A DNA stretch of 64,000 bases from Bradyrhizobium sp. Gha (lineage in GTDB: Bacteria > Pseudomonadota > Alphaproteobacteria > Rhizobiales > Xanthobacteraceae), in assembly GCF_900113735.1 (NCBI RefSeq), contig NZ_FOQM01000003.1:372001-436000 (forward strand). Direction: 5' to 3'. Made by a program: the position numbers and the translations under genes. Each line of letters begins with the position of its first letter. The stretch's first letter is position 1. The notes below the pieces were generated by a model. It ran no database searches. It was not told the DNA's origin and was given only the letters and a program-made list of their open reading frames with translations. This document shows, one piece after another, positions 44,377 through 52,251 of the stretch.

Positions 44377-45444
44377 ATGAAGAGTTTCAAGGTCGCCGAT
44401 TTCAAGGCGCCGCTGCAGGAGTTCGACGAGGCGACGCCGCAACCCCAGGGCACGCAGGTCCTGATCAAGGTGAAGGCCGCCGGCGTCTGCCACAGCGATC
44501 TCCACATCTGGGAAGGCGGCTACGATCTCGGCCATGGCCGCAAGCCGCTGTCGCTGAAAGATCGCGGCATCAATTTGCCGCTGACCATGGGGCATGAGAC
44601 CGTCGGCGAGGTGCTGGCGTTCGGTCCGGACGTGAAGCCGACCGATCAAGGCGAGCTCAGGCTCGGCGATACCGGCCTGGTCTATCCCTGGATCGGCTGC
44701 GGCAAATGCACGACGTGCCTGGCCGGTGACGAGAACATGTGCCTGACGCCGCGCTCGCTCGGCGTCTATTGCGACGGCGGATATTCCGATCACATGCTGG
44801 TGCCGCATCCGCGCTATCTGCTCAATCTCAAAGGGCTCGATCCGGCGTCGGCCGCGCCCTACGCCTGCTCGGGCGTCACCACCTACAGCGCGCTCAAGAA
44901 GGTCGAGCAGTACTTTGACACGCCCATCGTGATGTTCGGCGCCGGCGGCCTCGGCCTGATGGCGCTGTCGCTGCTGAAGGCAATGGGCGGCAAGGGCGCG
45001 ATCGTGGTCGACATCGACGCCAGGAAGCGGGAAGCCGCCGAGAAGGCGGGTGCGCTTGCGACCGTCGATCCCAAGGCGGGCGACGCGCTGGAGCAATTGG
45101 CCAAGAAAGCGGGCGGTCCCATCCGCGCCGTGATCGACCTCGTCGGCAATGCCGCAACGACGCAGCTCGGCTTCGACTGCCTGACCAAAGGCGGCAAGCT
45201 CGTCATCGTCGGCCTGTTCGGCGGGGGTGCCACCTGGGCGTTGCCGCTGATCCCGATCAAGGCCGTGACGATCCAGGGCAGCTATGTCGGCAATCTGCGC
45301 GAGACCCAGGAACTGCTCGATCTGGTGCGCACCAAGAACATCGCGCCGATCCCGGTGACGACGGCGCCGCTCGACAAGGCCAACGAGGCGCTGGTGCAGC
45401 TGCAGCAGGGCGCGGTGGTCGGGCGCACGGTGCTGACGCCGTAG
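44377..45444 (+). CDS. Zinc-dependent alcohol dehydrogenase (MDR superfamily)
   Basis: A 355-residue medium-chain dehydrogenase. Catalytic zinc ligands are Cys38 (GVCHSDLHIW) and His73/Glu74 (MGHETVGEV). The structural zinc is bound by Cys108, Cys111, Cys114 and Cys122. The NAD(P)-binding motif GAGGLGLMAL follows near residue 190. A preferred ATG at 44377 has GGGAGGA upstream. It probably oxidises primary or secondary alcohols in the cytoplasm. A palindromic repeat follows. Confidence 0.9.
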   Translation: MKSFKVADFKAPLQEFDEATPQPQGTQVLIKVKAAGVCHSDLHIWEGGYDLGHGRKPLSLKDRGINLPLTMGHETVGEVLAFGPDVKPTDQGELRLGDTGLVYPWIGCGKCTTCLAGDENMCLTPRSLGVYCDGGYSDHMLVPHPRYLLNLKGLDPASAAPYACSGVTTYSALKKVEQYFDTPIVMFGAGGLGLMALSLLKAMGGKGAIVVDIDARKREAAEKAGALATVDPKAGDALEQLAKKAGGPIRAVIDLVGNAATTQLGFDCLTKGGKLVIVGLFGGGATWALPLIPIKAVTIQGSYVGNLRETQELLDLVRTKNIAPIPVTTAPLDKANEALVQLQQGAVVGRTVLTP

Positions 45445-45462
45445 TTCGGCGCTCTCTCCTCA

Positions 45463-45550
45463 GTCATTGCGAGCGAAGCGAAGCAATCCAGAGATGCGTC
45501 CGCGGGGGCAGTCTGGATTTGCTTCGTCGCAAGAGCTCCTCGCAATGACG
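45463..45550. repeat. Palindromic interspersed repeat, copy 3
   Basis: GTCATTGCGAGCGAAGCGAA (from 45463) and AGCTCCTCGCAATGAC (to about 45550) flank CAATCCAGAGATGCGTCCGC and TCTGGATTTGCTTCG. Same family as the elements at 4859 and 41366. It lies between two genes on the same strand, so it is not limited to convergent gaps. Confidence 0.8.
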
Positions 45551-45595
45551 ACTCGCAAGACGACGTGGCTAATTCCCTTCCTCGAGGCCTCTTAA

Positions 45596-46675
45596 ATGTC
45601 CGCAAACAACGCCTTCCACATTGCCGTGCTCGCCGGTGACGGCATCGGTCCCGAAGTCATGGCGCCCGCGCTCGAAGTCCTGCGCAAGATCGAGGCGAAG
45701 TCGGACTTGCGCTTCCGCTTCACCGAGGCGCCCGCCGGCGCCAACAATTATGTGGCGACCGGCAAGTCGATGCCTGACTCGACCATCAAGCTCTGCGAGG
45801 AGGCGGATGCGATCCTGCTCGGGGCCTGCGGCCTGCCGTCGGTGCGTTACCCCGACAATACAGAGATCGCGCCGCAGATCGAGCTGCGCTTCATCTTCGA
45901 TCTCTATGCCGGCGTGCGGCCGGCCCGGCTGATACCCGGCGTGCCGAGCCCGATCGTCGGCGCCGACAAGCGCGGTATCGATCTCGTCGTGATCCGCGAG
46001 TCCACCGAGGGCCTGTTCGCCTCGATGGGCAAAGGCGTCGTCACGCATGACGATGCGCGCGAGACCATGGTGATCACGCGCAAGACCTCCGAGCGGCTGT
46101 TCGATTTCTCGTTCCGCCTTGCCGAGCGGCGCAAGGCGCGCGGCAAGCAGGGCGCGCTTGCCTGCGTCGACAAGGCGAACGTGTTCAAGGCGTTCGCCTT
46201 CTTCCGCGGCATCTTCGACGAGATCGCGAAGAAACATCCTGATGTGAAGACCGATCGCCTCTATGTCGACGCCTGCTCGGCGATGCTGGTCAAGCGTCCC
46301 TGGGATTTCGACGTAATGGTGATGGAGAACATGTTCGGCGACATCGTCTCCGACATCACCGCGAGCCTGATCGGTGGCCTCGGCATGGCACCCTCAGCCG
46401 ACATCGGTGACAAGTACGCCGTGTTCCAGCCCTGCCACGGCACCGCGCCCGACATCATGGGACAGGGCAAGGCCAATCCCACGGGCATGATCCTGTCGGC
46501 GGCGATGATGCTGGACTGGCTTGCCGACAAGCACGGCGCCGAGAGCGCGACGGAGGCGGGCGAAAGAATCGAGCGCGCGGTGGATCGGGTCTATGCCGAC
46601 GGTCTCAAGCCGATCGAGTTTGGTGGCAGCAACGGCACGGCCGACATCACGAAGGCAGTGCTCGCGGCGCTGTAG
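45596..46675 (+). CDS. Tartrate dehydrogenase / isopropylmalate dehydrogenase family protein
   Basis: A 359-residue NAD-dependent beta-decarboxylating dehydrogenase. Family motifs include LAGDGIGPEVM, the substrate-binding RESTEGLFASM, VDKANVFKAFAFFRGIFDEI and the metal/NAD region DVMVMENMFGDIVSDITASL followed by GGLGMAPSADIG and HGTAPDIMGQGKANP. The RESTEG and overall length point to the tartrate / 3-isopropylmalate-like subgroup rather than isocitrate dehydrogenase. LeuB of the leucine pathway is usually elsewhere, so an alternative hydroxy-diacid substrate is likely. Confidence 0.85.
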   Translation: MSANNAFHIAVLAGDGIGPEVMAPALEVLRKIEAKSDLRFRFTEAPAGANNYVATGKSMPDSTIKLCEEADAILLGACGLPSVRYPDNTEIAPQIELRFIFDLYAGVRPARLIPGVPSPIVGADKRGIDLVVIRESTEGLFASMGKGVVTHDDARETMVITRKTSERLFDFSFRLAERRKARGKQGALACVDKANVFKAFAFFRGIFDEIAKKHPDVKTDRLYVDACSAMLVKRPWDFDVMVMENMFGDIVSDITASLIGGLGMAPSADIGDKYAVFQPCHGTAPDIMGQGKANPTGMILSAAMMLDWLADKHGAESATEAGERIERAVDRVYADGLKPIEFGGSNGTADITKAVLAAL

Positions 46676-46689
46676 CCCCCCGCAAGAGA

Positions 46690-46709
46690 AAGGGGCCTCG
46701 CGGCCCCTT
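46690..46709. terminator. Bidirectional terminator hairpin
   Basis: AAGGGGCC (46690-46697) and GGCCCCTT (46702-46709) pair around the loop TCGC. It lies 15 bases after the dehydrogenase stop and 6 bases before the end of the small convergent gene. An A-rich stretch on the left and TTC on the right make it usable both ways. Confidence 0.75.
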
Positions 46710-46714
46710 CGTCG

Positions 46715-46993
46715 TCACCAGCGGCGCCAGTGGCGATGGCCCCAGCCCCACGGACGCGGGCCGTAGAACCGGCGAGGGGCGTAGAAGCCATAAGCGCCGT
46801 AATAGTTCGGGCGCCACCAGCAGCGGCCCCATGGATTACAAACCCAGCGCACCTGATCGACAGGGGCGGCCGGACCGCTTGCGACCTTGTCGGCCTGCGG
46901 AATGCCGTTCGGCATCGCTGCGAGCGCTTGTCCCGACGCCAGCGCCACGCTGCCGAGGGCAGCCAGACCAAGAACAGCCAATTTGAGTTTCAT
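46715..46993 (-). CDS. Small exported Trp/Arg/Tyr-rich protein (92 aa)
   Basis: The ATG at 46993 gives a Sec signal peptide (MKLKLAVLGLAALGSVALAS, ending QALA). The mature part finishes with an aromatic, basic tail containing VCNPWGRCWWRPNYYGAYGF and ending GHRHWRRW. Proteins with such a tail are numerous in Bradyrhizobium and uncharacterised. The two Cys in CNPWGRC may form a disulfide. It shares a hairpin terminator with the convergent dehydrogenase gene. Confidence 0.7.
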   Translation of the reverse strand: MKLKLAVLGLAALGSVALASGQALAAMPNGIPQADKVASGPAAPVDQVRWVCNPWGRCWWRPNYYGAYGFYAPRRFYGPRPWGWGHRHWRRW

Positions 46994-47113
46994 CGCGATC
47001 TCCCTCGTTGGTGCCGGGAGAACTTGCGGCAAATCAGTTGGTTGCAGTCGCAGCGCTGTCCGGCGAGGAATTTAATCTTCGTGAATGAAGGTTCAGCTTC
47101 CCGCGCCTCAGCG

Positions 47114-47929
47114 TCACTTCCCCGAAAACTGCGGCTTGCGCTTCTCCATGAAGGCCTGCCGGCCCTCGCGGAAATCGCTGCTGTCCATACAGGCCGTGCC
47201 GATCGCCTTGACGGCGTCCATGTCGCGAGCGCTCTCGTCCTTCAGCACCTGCGCGATGGTGATCTTGGCGGCCTTGATCGCGAGCGGCGCGTTCTGCGCG
47301 ATCGTGATGGCGATCGCCATGGTCTCGCCCCAGAGCTGCTCGTCCGGGATCACGCGTTCGACGAGACCGATGCGCAGCGCCTCCGTGGAATCGATGCGCA
47401 TGCCCGTGTACATCAGGAGCCGTGCCCAGGACGGACCGACCAGCGACACCAGGTGCTTCAACCCGTCATAGCCATAGGCGATGCCGAGCTTCGCCGCGGG
47501 AATGCCGAATTGGCTGTCATGCGCCGATATCCTGATGTCGGCGAGCATCGCGAGCTGCATGCCGCCGCCGAGGCAAAAGCCCTGGATGCATGCGATCGTC
47601 GGCTTCGGGTAATCGGCGAGCAGCGCGCGCTGGGCGGCGCTGCGCCTGCCATACTCTTCGGACGCCGCCGCGTTATGCCTGACCTTCTCGAACTGGCTGA
47701 TGTCGGCGCCTGACACGAACGCCTTGCCGCCGGCGCCACGCAGGATCACGACGCGCACCGCGTCGTCGTCGCGCAAGGCCGTCAGCGCTTCGCCAAATCC
47801 CTCCCACATCTCCAGCGACATCGCGTTGCGCTTGTCGGGATTGTTGAAGGTGATGATGCCGACGCCGTCGGTGACCTGTTTGAGGATCTTGCCGTCAGCA
47901 TAGGGAGTTTCTTGGGACAGATCAGGCAT
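47114..47929 (-). CDS. Crotonase-family protein (enoyl-CoA hydratase-like) without the two catalytic glutamates
   Basis: A 271-residue crotonase fold: GVGIITFNNPDKRNAMSLEM, the oxyanion-hole loops AFVSGADISQF and GFCLGGGMQLAMLADIRISA, and AKLGIAYGYDG. In true hydratases one Glu lies in GGGCELAM and the other in the following FGxPE segment. Here the first is Gln (GGGMQLAM) and the second is Ala (FGIPAAKLG). It should still bind acyl-CoA but probably does not hydrate enoyl-CoA. Isomerase, hydrolase or decarboxylase activity would be typical for such variants. Monocistronic. Confidence 0.88.
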   Translation of the reverse strand: MPDLSQETPYADGKILKQVTDGVGIITFNNPDKRNAMSLEMWEGFGEALTALRDDDAVRVVILRGAGGKAFVSGADISQFEKVRHNAAASEEYGRRSAAQRALLADYPKPTIACIQGFCLGGGMQLAMLADIRISAHDSQFGIPAAKLGIAYGYDGLKHLVSLVGPSWARLLMYTGMRIDSTEALRIGLVERVIPDEQLWGETMAIAITIAQNAPLAIKAAKITIAQVLKDESARDMDAVKAIGTACMDSSDFREGRQAFMEKRKPQFSGK

Positions 47930-48051
47930 CGCGCGCTCGCTCGTCGGTTGGCGAGGCGTAATGTGCTGTCAGGCCGGGGCCCGGGTCAATCGTGGCGGGG
48001 GATGCAGGCTTGCATCCGCCCGTCCCGCGATTGCATGCCTACTGCGCCATC

Positions 48052-49416
48052 CTATTGGGCCATGTGCGCGGTCAGCGGATGGTTGCCGGCATTGCTGAAG
48101 AAGGCCGCTTCTTCGGCCGTCGCCTCCAGCAACTGCTCGTCCTGATTATAGACGTCGTTGCGGAACTGGATGGTCTGGTCCTTGGTCATCCAGGCCGTCA
48201 GATAAATCCAGGCCACCGGCACCTTCCTGGCCATGGCGACCTCCTGATGCTGACCGGTCGCGATCTCGGCGTCGATCGCTGCGCGCGTCCATTTCGGCTG
48301 GTCCTTGAGCAGCCAGGCGGCGAGATCGCGCACATTGTCGACACGGGAGCAGCCGTGGGAATCGAAGCGGTAATCGTCGCTGAACAGGCTGCGCTGGTTG
48401 GTGTCGTGCATATAGACCGAATACGAATTCGGCATGTCGATCTTCACCGCGCCTAGCGCGTTGAAGCTGCCGTTCTGCTGGCGCACGGTGAAATTGGGCG
48501 TGTGCGCGCCCGACCAGTCGACCGAATGCGGATCGATCGGATTGTCGTGGCCGTCGAGCACCTCCATGTGCATGCGCGACAGATAGGTGGGGTCCTTGCG
48601 CATATGCGCGGAGATCTCGGTCTTGGTGATCGAGGACGGCACCGTCCAGGTCGGGTTGAGGACGACGCCGGTGATCTCCGCCGTCAGCGTCGGCGAGGGC
48701 TTTTCGGTCTTGCCGACGATGACACGATAGCGCCGCACCACGACGTCGTTCTCGACCGCTTCGGCAAAGGCCGCGGGGATGTTGACCACGACATAGCGCT
48801 GGCCGAAGCTGAAATTGGTGTTCTCGAGCCGCTCGAGCGAAGCCTCGAGCTGGCGAATGCGCTTCTGCACCGGGACATTCATCGCGGCGAGGGTGCGCGG
48901 CGTCATCGTGCCGGTCGGCGCAAGTCCGTGGCGGACCTGGAAGCGTTTCACGCCATCGGAGAGATCCTGGTCGAAGGCGCCGCTCGCCTTGTCGGCCGCG
49001 AGGTCGCCGGTGAGGATCAGGCGCTTGCGCAGCAGATCGTCATTGGGGCCCTGGACGCCGGGTGCGAACTTGGCGTCCGCGGGGATCGTCGGCCAACCGC
49101 CGCGCACCGCCAGATCGGAATAGCTCAGCGCCGCGTCCTTGATCCGTTGGGCGGTGCCCTCGTCAAACGTCGGCTCATGGGTCAGCGCCAGCGCTGCGGC
49201 CGAGCGACTCTCGGCCGTTGAGGCCGCTGCCGCAGCCGCGGCCTTCGGGACGGCGGCGTGGGCCGGGTTGGCGGCGGCCGGGACAGTGCCGGACGGGGCG
49301 GCGGCCTTGGGCCCGGCCTGACCCGCGGTCTCGGACTGCGCGAATGCGGACGCGCTGGGGAGGAGGCCCATCGCGAACAGATTCATGGCAATGATCAAGG
49401 CATGGCATTTCGGCAT
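48052..49416 (-). CDS. L,D-transpeptidase (YkuD/YcbB-type) with peptidoglycan-binding domain
   Basis: About 454 residues from the ATG at 49416 (MPKCHALIIAMNLFAMGLLP and a signal peptide ending SAFAQ). An Ala/Pro-rich linker (residues ~27-70) and a peptidoglycan-binding segment (DLSDGVKRFQVRHGLAPTGT) precede the YkuD domain. The catalytic Cys lies in FDSHGCSRVDNVRDLA with the HGCxR signature. It forms 3-3 crosslinks in the cell wall or attaches proteins to it, in the periplasm. The arrangement matches the large YcbB-like group with a scaffold insertion. Confidence 0.9.
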   Translation of the reverse strand: MPKCHALIIAMNLFAMGLLPSASAFAQSETAGQAGPKAAAPSGTVPAAANPAHAAVPKAAAAAAASTAESRSAAALALTHEPTFDEGTAQRIKDAALSYSDLAVRGGWPTIPADAKFAPGVQGPNDDLLRKRLILTGDLAADKASGAFDQDLSDGVKRFQVRHGLAPTGTMTPRTLAAMNVPVQKRIRQLEASLERLENTNFSFGQRYVVVNIPAAFAEAVENDVVVRRYRVIVGKTEKPSPTLTAEITGVVLNPTWTVPSSITKTEISAHMRKDPTYLSRMHMEVLDGHDNPIDPHSVDWSGAHTPNFTVRQQNGSFNALGAVKIDMPNSYSVYMHDTNQRSLFSDDYRFDSHGCSRVDNVRDLAAWLLKDQPKWTRAAIDAEIATGQHQEVAMARKVPVAWIYLTAWMTKDQTIQFRNDVYNQDEQLLEATAEEAAFFSNAGNHPLTAHMAQ

Positions 49417-49668
49417 CTGTCTGGTCTTTCCCGTGAGGTCGAGGCCCCCGACGGGCGCTCGCATCGGCAATGTTCGGCAGCCCTTGCCACCGACGCTGAT
49501 TCGCTGAAATCGGCGGGACGCTAGGGCATCGGGGTTACGGTCCCACTAAGCAAGTCGTCTCGAAGCCCCGCGCGTGCTGCGCCGGGGGCTCTCTCGATTG
49601 GGTCGCAGCAAGGCTGGGACGGGTTCGCGAAATCAGCGATCGACGGCCGTCAAAAAGCCAATGAAGGC

Positions 49669-49694
49669 AAAAAAAATGGGCGGCCACGCCGCCC
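49669..49694 (-). terminator. Rho-independent terminator of the LysR-XRE operon
   Basis: Read on the minus strand, GGGCGGC-GTG-GCCGCCC is a perfect 7-bp GC stem followed by A and eight T residues. It is the strongest intrinsic terminator in the window. It leaves a 3' tail of about 170 bases after the XRE gene. Confidence 0.85.
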
Positions 49695-49751
49695 CAAGAA
49701 GCAAAGCTCGCGCACAGGTGGCGCGCAGACCAAATCTGATCTCGTCAACTT

Positions 49752-49792
49752 CCAGACATCATGCTCCCAGACATCATGTCCCAGGCATCAGG
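49752..49792. repeat. Three short direct repeats (CCAGACATCATG)
   Basis: CCAGACATCATG at 49752 and 49767 is identical; a third copy at 49781 reads CCAGGCATCAGG. Start-to-start spacing is 15 and 14 bases. The repeats lie in the 3' untranslated part of the LysR-XRE transcript. A tandem duplication remnant is the simplest explanation; a protein-binding array is possible. Confidence 0.6.
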
Positions 49793-49865
49793 TCTCGCCC
49801 AATCCAGCCGCGCCCGCGACGCGGCGGATTGAACATCGGCCATGAAGGCCGGACCTTCGACCGGC

Positions 49866-50270
49866 TCAGCTCTCGTTGGCCGCGATCGATTCCATCAGCG
49901 AGACGAGCTGACGCTGCACCGTCTGATCCTTGATCTTGCTGTAGGCGCGCAGCAGGCGGAGGCTGAAAGCCGAGTCCAGGAACAGGAGGCTTTCGACTTC
50001 GCGGGCCTTGTTGTCGCCGTCATAGAAGAAGGTCACCGGCACATCGAGGGCGGAGGCGATCTGCTGAAGCCGAGCCGCGCCGACGCGATTGACGCCCTTC
50101 TCGTATTTCTGGACCTGCTGGAAGCTCACCCCGAGCTTTTCGCCGAGCTCGGCCTGCGAGATCTTCATCTCGACACGCCGCAGACGGATGCGCTTGCCAA
50201 GCTCGATGTCCGGCTTGCCGGCGCTGCGCTGCTTCATTCTCTTCGCCGCTGCTTTCATTTTCGTTTTCAC
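49866..50270 (-). CDS. XRE-family helix-turn-helix regulator
   Basis: A 134-residue protein. Either the GTG at 50270, which overlaps the LysR stop (GTGA), or the ATG at 50258 is the start. The N-terminus is very basic, followed by the HTH GKRIRLRRVEMKISQAELGE and KLGVSFQQVQKYEKGVNRVG. The C-terminal part (VTFFYDGDNKAREVESLLFL) is typical of short phage-repressor-like Bradyrhizobium regulators. Coupled to the LysR gene, so the two regulators are made together; targets are unknown. Confidence 0.88.
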   Translation of the reverse strand: MKTKMKAAAKRMKQRSAGKPDIELGKRIRLRRVEMKISQAELGEKLGVSFQQVQKYEKGVNRVGAARLQQIASALDVPVTFFYDGDNKAREVESLLFLDSAFSLRLLRAYSKIKDQTVQRQLVSLMESIAANES

Positions 50271-51316
50271 CTTTGTTCTTCGGTTGAAAATCCCCCGAAG
50301 AGCTGGGTCAGGGGTTCGCCCATATACGAGTCCTTGAACTCATGCGGATGCACGAATTCTTCCTTAAACCACGGGAAGCGAGCCGGATTGAAAGCTTCGA
50401 TCAGCCAGTCAATCATGTGCCGCACGCGGGGAATCCGGCCGCTACCAGGATGGTACGACAACCAGATATCCAGCGGTCGGTTCAACTCGACCTCCAGTGG
50501 AATCAGTTTCCCGCCAAGCGCAATGGCGTAACTCGGGAATACGCCGATTCCGGCGCCATTCGCGACAGCCCAATAGTTGGCGCTCGAGACGTTGGTCTTC
50601 ATGACCAGAAGGTCACGTTCCGGAACGCCCGGGAAGAAGCTCTCAAAGCTTTCCTTCGCGGCGATCTGATCGGCGAATTGCAGCACCAGGCGATGCTTGA
50701 TCAATTCCAGAGCCGAGCGCGGCGCGCCATATTTCTCGACGTAACCCTTGGAGGCCCAGAACATCAAATGCATGCGGCCGAGCCGCACCAGCTTGACGTC
50801 GAGCGCCGAGGGACGCGACAGATGGATAGCGACGTCGGCCTCGTGGCGGGAAACGTCGGCCGAGCGCATCGCGCAGTGCAGGTCGACCAGGACATTCGGA
50901 TAGGCCTGCTGGAATTCGACGAGCCGCGGGGCGAGCCAGAACGTGCCCAAGCCTTCCGTGACGGCGACGCGGACCTCGCCGGTGAGCGCGTTGGCGGTCG
51001 AATCGCTGGTGCGCAGCACGTCGAAGGCCGCCGCCTCCATGCGCTCGACGGCGGAGACGACCAGTGCGCCTTCATCGGTGAGGTGGGTGCCGTGGACGTC
51101 GCGGGTGAAAAGAGTTGTGCCGGTCTGGCGTTCGAAATCATCGATGCGCCGGCGCACAGCATTGATCGACAGGGACAGGCGTTCGGCCGCCGAGCGAAAA
51201 CTTCCGCATCGAACGACTTCCAGGAAAATGCGGGCCGCGTCCCAATCGGAGAGGCCGCTGATGTTTGTCTTTAGGCGTTCTTCCCGTGGAACGCCCCTTT
51301 CCGCTAAGGAGTGCAT
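50267..51316 (-). CDS. LysR-family transcriptional regulator
   Basis: A 349-residue regulator from the ATG at 51316 with AAGGGA upstream. The winged HTH is at residues ~22-85 (DWDAARIFLEVVRCGSFRSA, then SINAVRRRIDDFERQTGTTL). An effector-binding domain follows (VAVTEGLGTFWLAPRLVEFQ, FASHKG-like region absent). It is about 45 residues longer than standard LysR proteins because of an N-terminal extension and a C-terminal tail. It overlaps the XRE gene at its end. A typical LysR regulates a divergent neighbour, which here would be the 88-aa gene after a long untranslated region. Confidence 0.88.
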   Translation of the reverse strand: MHSLAERGVPREERLKTNISGLSDWDAARIFLEVVRCGSFRSAAERLSLSINAVRRRIDDFERQTGTTLFTRDVHGTHLTDEGALVVSAVERMEAAAFDVLRTSDSTANALTGEVRVAVTEGLGTFWLAPRLVEFQQAYPNVLVDLHCAMRSADVSRHEADVAIHLSRPSALDVKLVRLGRMHLMFWASKGYVEKYGAPRSALELIKHRLVLQFADQIAAKESFESFFPGVPERDLLVMKTNVSSANYWAVANGAGIGVFPSYAIALGGKLIPLEVELNRPLDIWLSYHPGSGRIPRVRHMIDWLIEAFNPARFPWFKEEFVHPHEFKDSYMGEPLTQLFGGFSTEEQR

Positions 51317-51776
51317 ACAAGTCCCTTCGGCTTGCTAAACTGGCAGAATCTAGCGCAAACCACAACCACGGCGGGTTGCGGGGTGGCGAGTTTTGAACGC
51401 CATACTTACCGCGCCCGAGATGGTATTTGGGTGTGTCTGGAGCTGGGAATCGGGCTCATTCTTGCCCGGAAGAGGGGTAGACGTGCATTCCATTGCGAGC
51501 CCTGGAATGGCTGCGGGAATTGCGGGGTCCCTACGGACCGCAGGGTGGCGTGCGGGATTTGCGCGTGTCCCCGGAATGCATCCATCGCATCTCTGTAATC
51601 GGCTTTCGCCGCATCAACCGCAGAGCGATGCCGTCTGGAACCGCAGTTTCGACGCGAAAACGCATTGAAATCGTCTTCGAGGGCACGGACTCTCCGTGCT
51701 ATCCTCGGTTCGCTTTGGGGGCCGAGGGGATCGCTTCAAGCACGTCTCGCAGCCCGAACTAACGGAAAGAACTCCG
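51317..51776. other. 460-base untranslated region rich in inverted repeats
   Basis: No gene is supported. Several hairpins can be drawn on the plus strand: CATTCCA (51486-51492) with TGGAATG (51503-51509), GCGGGGTCC with GGACCGC (51522-51541), a nested stem CATCGCATCTCTG with CAGAGCGATG (51583-51630) enclosing CGGC-TTTC-GCCG, and GCACGG with CCGTGC (51683-51699). It is the shared upstream region of LysR and the 88-aa gene and may be a long leader or a structured RNA. Confidence 0.45.
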
Positions 51777-52043
51777 GTGTCGCATTCAGACCAACAATTG
51801 CAGTCGGTGCTCGAGACGCTCGAGGAGTGCCGCAAAGTTCTTAACGAGAGCAACAGCCGTGAATCGGCTGAGCTGCTTTCGATCGTCATCCTCGACGTGA
51901 GAATGAAGCTCAAAGGAATTGACAGTGCCGACCTCAAGGCGCTGTGCGACGAAATGCTGCGGAGCGCTGCCAGCGAGCCGCTATCCCCCTCCAAGCAGAC
52001 GCAGGACCAGCCCCGGCGTCCGCTGCTCCGCGTGGTGAAATAG
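51777..52043 (+). CDS. Small hypothetical protein (88 aa)
   Basis: Chosen start is the GTG at 51777 with GGAAAGA nearby; it can be read in frame from 51696 but that part looks untranslated. The product begins VSHSDQQLQSVLETLEECRK and continues with a long amphipathic helix (SRESAELLSIVILDVRMKLK), then a Ser/Pro/Gln-rich tail. It looks like a small, mostly helical cytoplasmic protein. No domain is recognised. A strong hairpin follows the stop. Confidence 0.5.
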   Translation: MSHSDQQLQSVLETLEECRKVLNESNSRESAELLSIVILDVRMKLKGIDSADLKALCDEMLRSAASEPLSPSKQTQDQPRRPLLRVVK

Positions 52044-52084
52044 CCGCGCCGCCTGATCTCGCTTTTTGGCGAGATTTGTGCGCG

Positions 52085-52122
52085 TCCCGATGCCGTATCT
52101 GTGATCGCAGATGGCATCGGGA
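52085..52122. terminator. Hairpin after the 88-aa gene
   Basis: TCCCGATGCC (52085-52094) and GGCATCGGGA (52113-52122) pair, continued inward by ATCTG and CAGAT around a small loop. The stem is about 15 bp with a two-base bulge. There is no T-run, so it may be a rho-independent-like stop, an RNA-stability element or an operator upstream of ccdA. Confidence 0.55.
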
Positions 52123-52251
52123 GGAGCCCTGGTTTGATCGCGCCTCTGTTGCGCAATCCCCGGCATCGGCTACACCAGAGCCGGTTCGGCTCCGGTCCCG
52201 CGCGCGTTCCCCGCGCCCGGCCCGAGGGCCCGGGATGGTTCCGACTGCATC

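Larger units (their letters stand above)
49417..49865. other. 449-base region between L,D-transpeptidase and XRE gene
   Basis: No supported gene. From the left it contains the L,D-transpeptidase promoter region. A strong minus-strand terminator (49669-49694) ends the LysR-XRE transcript about 170 bases past the XRE stop, and a triplet of direct repeats lies at 49752-49792. A 119-codon plus-strand frame here is Arg/Pro-biased and judged spurious. Confidence 0.5.

Noticed and set aside
49752..49792. Direct repeats considered as a CRISPR array
   Set aside because: Only three 12-base units with 2-3 base spacers; far too short and no cas genes.
49574..49933. 119-codon plus-strand frame in the LysR-XRE to L,D-transpeptidase gap
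   Set aside because: Arg/Pro/Ser-biased, runs over a terminator and into the XRE gene, no ribosome site.
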